NCBI GenBank assembly: GCA_905372155.1
Contig: CAJPNZ010000135.1
Coordinates: 1-7,142, forward strand
DNA length: 7,142 nt
Direction: 5' to 3'
From: Propionibacteriaceae bacterium
GTDB lineage: Bacteria > Actinomycetota > Actinomycetes > Propionibacteriales > Propionibacteriaceae
Each line of letters begins with the position of its first letter. The first letter of the stretch is position 1. Below the pieces are notes generated by a model that saw only the letters and a list, made by a program, of their open reading frames with translations, was not told the DNA's origin and searched no databases. Positions 6,722 to 7,142 of this stretch are shown piece after piece. The translations under genes were made by a program, and so were the position numbers.

Positions 6722-6841
6722 GGTGCACAGGTCTCCGAGTGCAACGTCACCCTTGCGGCCCGGGTCGGTGACGTACTCACCAGATTCATGGTCATTCGTG
6801 CGGCGTGGAACATTGTGTGTCTCGCGTGGGGGAGTGCCCAT
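5651..6841 (-). CDS. WD40-repeat protein, the part still open before the in-frame TGA
   Basis: As the sequence stands, translation from the ATG at 6841 would give 396 residues ending GNPA-stop: a polar N-terminus of about 40 residues, eight full WD40 repeats and the first strand of a ninth. Seven blades are enough for one closed propeller, so the fragment could fold. WD40 propellers are protein-binding platforms with no catalysis of their own. There is no signal peptide or membrane segment, so a cytoplasmic product is expected. The same frame also allows upstream starts up to 6973, but these lack a ribosome binding site, while the ATG at 6841 has an excellent one. Whether the fragment is expressed and stable is unknown. 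Confidence 0.6.
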   Translation of the reverse strand: MGTPPRETHNVPRRTNDHESGEYVTDPGRKGDVALGDLCTGHTGPLNGVAWSSDGSLLATVGDDHTCVIWNPHTGEPVATLIGHTDAVVRVAWSPDDMRLATVSHDRTCIVWNPDTAERLLTLAGHTDAVTGVAWHPDGTRLATVSWDETGIVWDSGTGRPVTTLTGHAYHVNGVAWHPDGTRIATASNDGTCIIWNPDTAERILTLTGHDRFGVEDAVYGVAWSPDGSRLVTAGWDDACIVWDPDTGQPVISFVDHTEWALGVAWSPDGTRVATASDNGTCAVWNPDTGEAIATLVLRFATGITFVHGVAWSPDSTRVATVDSNGACIIWNPDTGERVSTLASRTDWVDGIDWSPDGTRLAVIPDWAEAYIVWDPVSGRPTATHTAHTNLVGNPA

Positions 6842-6845
6842 CGTC

Positions 6846-6854
6846 TCACCTCCT
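6846..6854 (-). promoter_or_regulatory. Full Shine-Dalgarno of the WD40 gene
   Basis: The minus strand reads AGGAGGTGA here, with seven bases between AGGAGG and the ATG at 6841. This decides the start of the WD40 gene against the longer in-frame extension, and shows that the gene once began here as an independent translation unit. Confidence 0.8.
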
Positions 6855-6995
6855 GCAGGCGATGATAGTTCTGAGGTTGCCTCCGTCTTGTCGTTGTGAT
6901 GCCGCTTGTGTGGTGATTGATACCGGCTGCGGATGAATCGGGACTTCCTGGAACAGCTTTCGCTCGGACGCACCAGGGGGGTGCTGGGACAATGC

Positions 6996-7027
6996 CCACC
7001 AAACGGGGAAACCCCAAGATTTGGTGG
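6996..7027. terminator. Strong nested hairpin, possible terminator of the right-edge gene
   Basis: CCACCAAA (6996-7003) pairs exactly with TTTGGTGG (7020-7027). Inside it GGGG (7005-7008) pairs with CCCC (7012-7015) around an AAA loop. It lies 69 bases downstream of the minus-strand stop at 7096, where a terminator would be expected. There is no T run, as is common in high-GC bacteria. It could instead be an RNA leader structure for the WD40 gene or the end of a mobile element. Confidence 0.45.
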
Positions 7028-7095
7028 TCAGTGCGGTCATGGCGTGCTGTAGGTACTGCTGGGGTTGTCTTTTCCGGTTCGCGGGTCGGGTGGTG

Positions 7096-7142
7096 TCACC
7101 ATTCGATGGGGACTTCGTCGAGGTTGTTGGCTTGGAAGGTTT
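7096..7142 (-). CDS. Possible C-terminal end of an unidentified protein
   Basis: The minus strand reads TFQANNLDEVPIEW and then TGA (7098-7096). Only fourteen codons before the stop are visible, which is too few to identify a family. The composition looks like normal protein, and the hairpin downstream fits a gene end, but a chance frame cannot be excluded. Confidence 0.35.
   Translation of the reverse strand, partial: TFQANNLDEVPIEW

Larger units (their letters stand above)
4798..6841 (-). pseudogene. Broken gene for a double WD40 propeller (14 repeats), STAND-sensor-like
   Basis: The original gene ran from the ATG at 6841-6839, seven bases after a full AGGAGGTGA, to the TAG at 4800-4798. 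After about 40 residues without a recognised domain come fourteen WD40 repeats of the type GHTDAVTGVAWSPDGTRIAT...IIWNPDTGE, enough for two seven-bladed propellers. A C-terminal tail with SWTPQGIDVLEGEAWRVLRV follows. As far as I can recall, tails with an EAW-R-L motif are typical of bacterial NACHT/STAND-WD40 proteins. Two lesions break it: TGA at 5653-5651 where the Trp of repeat 9 should be, and a frame change at about 4903-4909 before the tail. There is no NACHT, effector or pentapeptide part. It is either the decayed sensor half of a STAND protein, a stand-alone sensor that has decayed, or an intact gene with assembly errors. It lies upstream of, and parallel to, the NACHT gene. Confidence 0.8.
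6842..7095. other. Noncoding leader region upstream of the WD40 gene
   Basis: About 250 bp between the WD40 start and the stop of the gene fragment at the right edge. It should hold the WD40 promoter, but I see no convincing -35/-10 pair. It contains the nested hairpin at 6996-7027. Small frames in both directions overlap each other and resemble no family I recognise. Confidence 0.6.

Noticed and set aside
5378..6865. Long plus-strand frame (495 codons), rich in Gly/Asp/Val with repeated DDAG and GVPGDP units
   Set aside because: It is antisense to the WD40 repeats and mirrors their DNA periodicity. No family resemblance and no ribosome binding site. The minus strand gives clear WD40 motifs.

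Overview
The window looks like a piece of a variable (accessory) region of a high-GC Gram-positive bacterium, most likely an actinobacterium. This rests on GC-rich coding sequence with long antisense shadow frames, strong AAGGAGGTGATC-type ribosome binding sites, and the style of the AAA_14/DUF4143 ATPase. The genus cannot be fixed from the sequence alone.

Layout from left to right. (1) Positions 1-3044, minus strand: a large STAND-class NTPase gene whose 3' end lies beyond the left edge. It is one uninterrupted frame of 1014 codons: an uncharacterised helical N-terminus, a nucleoside phosphorylase/nucleosidase (PNP/MTAN-like) domain, a NACHT NTPase, pentapeptide repeats and the first blade of a WD40 propeller. 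This is the architecture of Avs/NACHT-type antiphage sensors with an N-terminal nucleotide-cleaving effector. (2) Positions 3045-3520: a divergent intergenic region with a run of eight G, a pair of 40-bp tandem repeats, and three 23-bp tandem repeats with the core ATGATAGCGTAG next to the following gene. (3) Positions 3521-4771, plus strand: a complete AAA_14/DUF4143 ATPase, visibly richer in GC than its neighbours. (4) Positions 4798-6841, minus strand: a free-standing gene for fourteen WD40 repeats (two seven-bladed propellers) with a very good ribosome binding site. It is broken by a TGA in place of the conserved Trp codon of repeat 9 and by a frameshift just before its C-terminal tail. (5) Positions 6842-7095: a noncoding stretch with a strong nested hairpin. 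(6) Positions 7096-7142, minus strand: a possible last few codons of another gene.

How they fit together: the NACHT protein is the probable functional centre. Its WD40/pentapeptide part would sense a trigger, the NACHT domain would oligomerise with ATP, and the nucleosidase domain would destroy a nucleotide pool. The second WD40 gene lies upstream in the same orientation and is written in the same repeat dialect. It is either the decayed sensor end of a second STAND gene or a stock of repeat units. The AAA_14 gene sits between them in the opposite orientation and looks like a separately acquired cassette. No rRNA, tRNA, CRISPR array or complete insertion sequence was seen.
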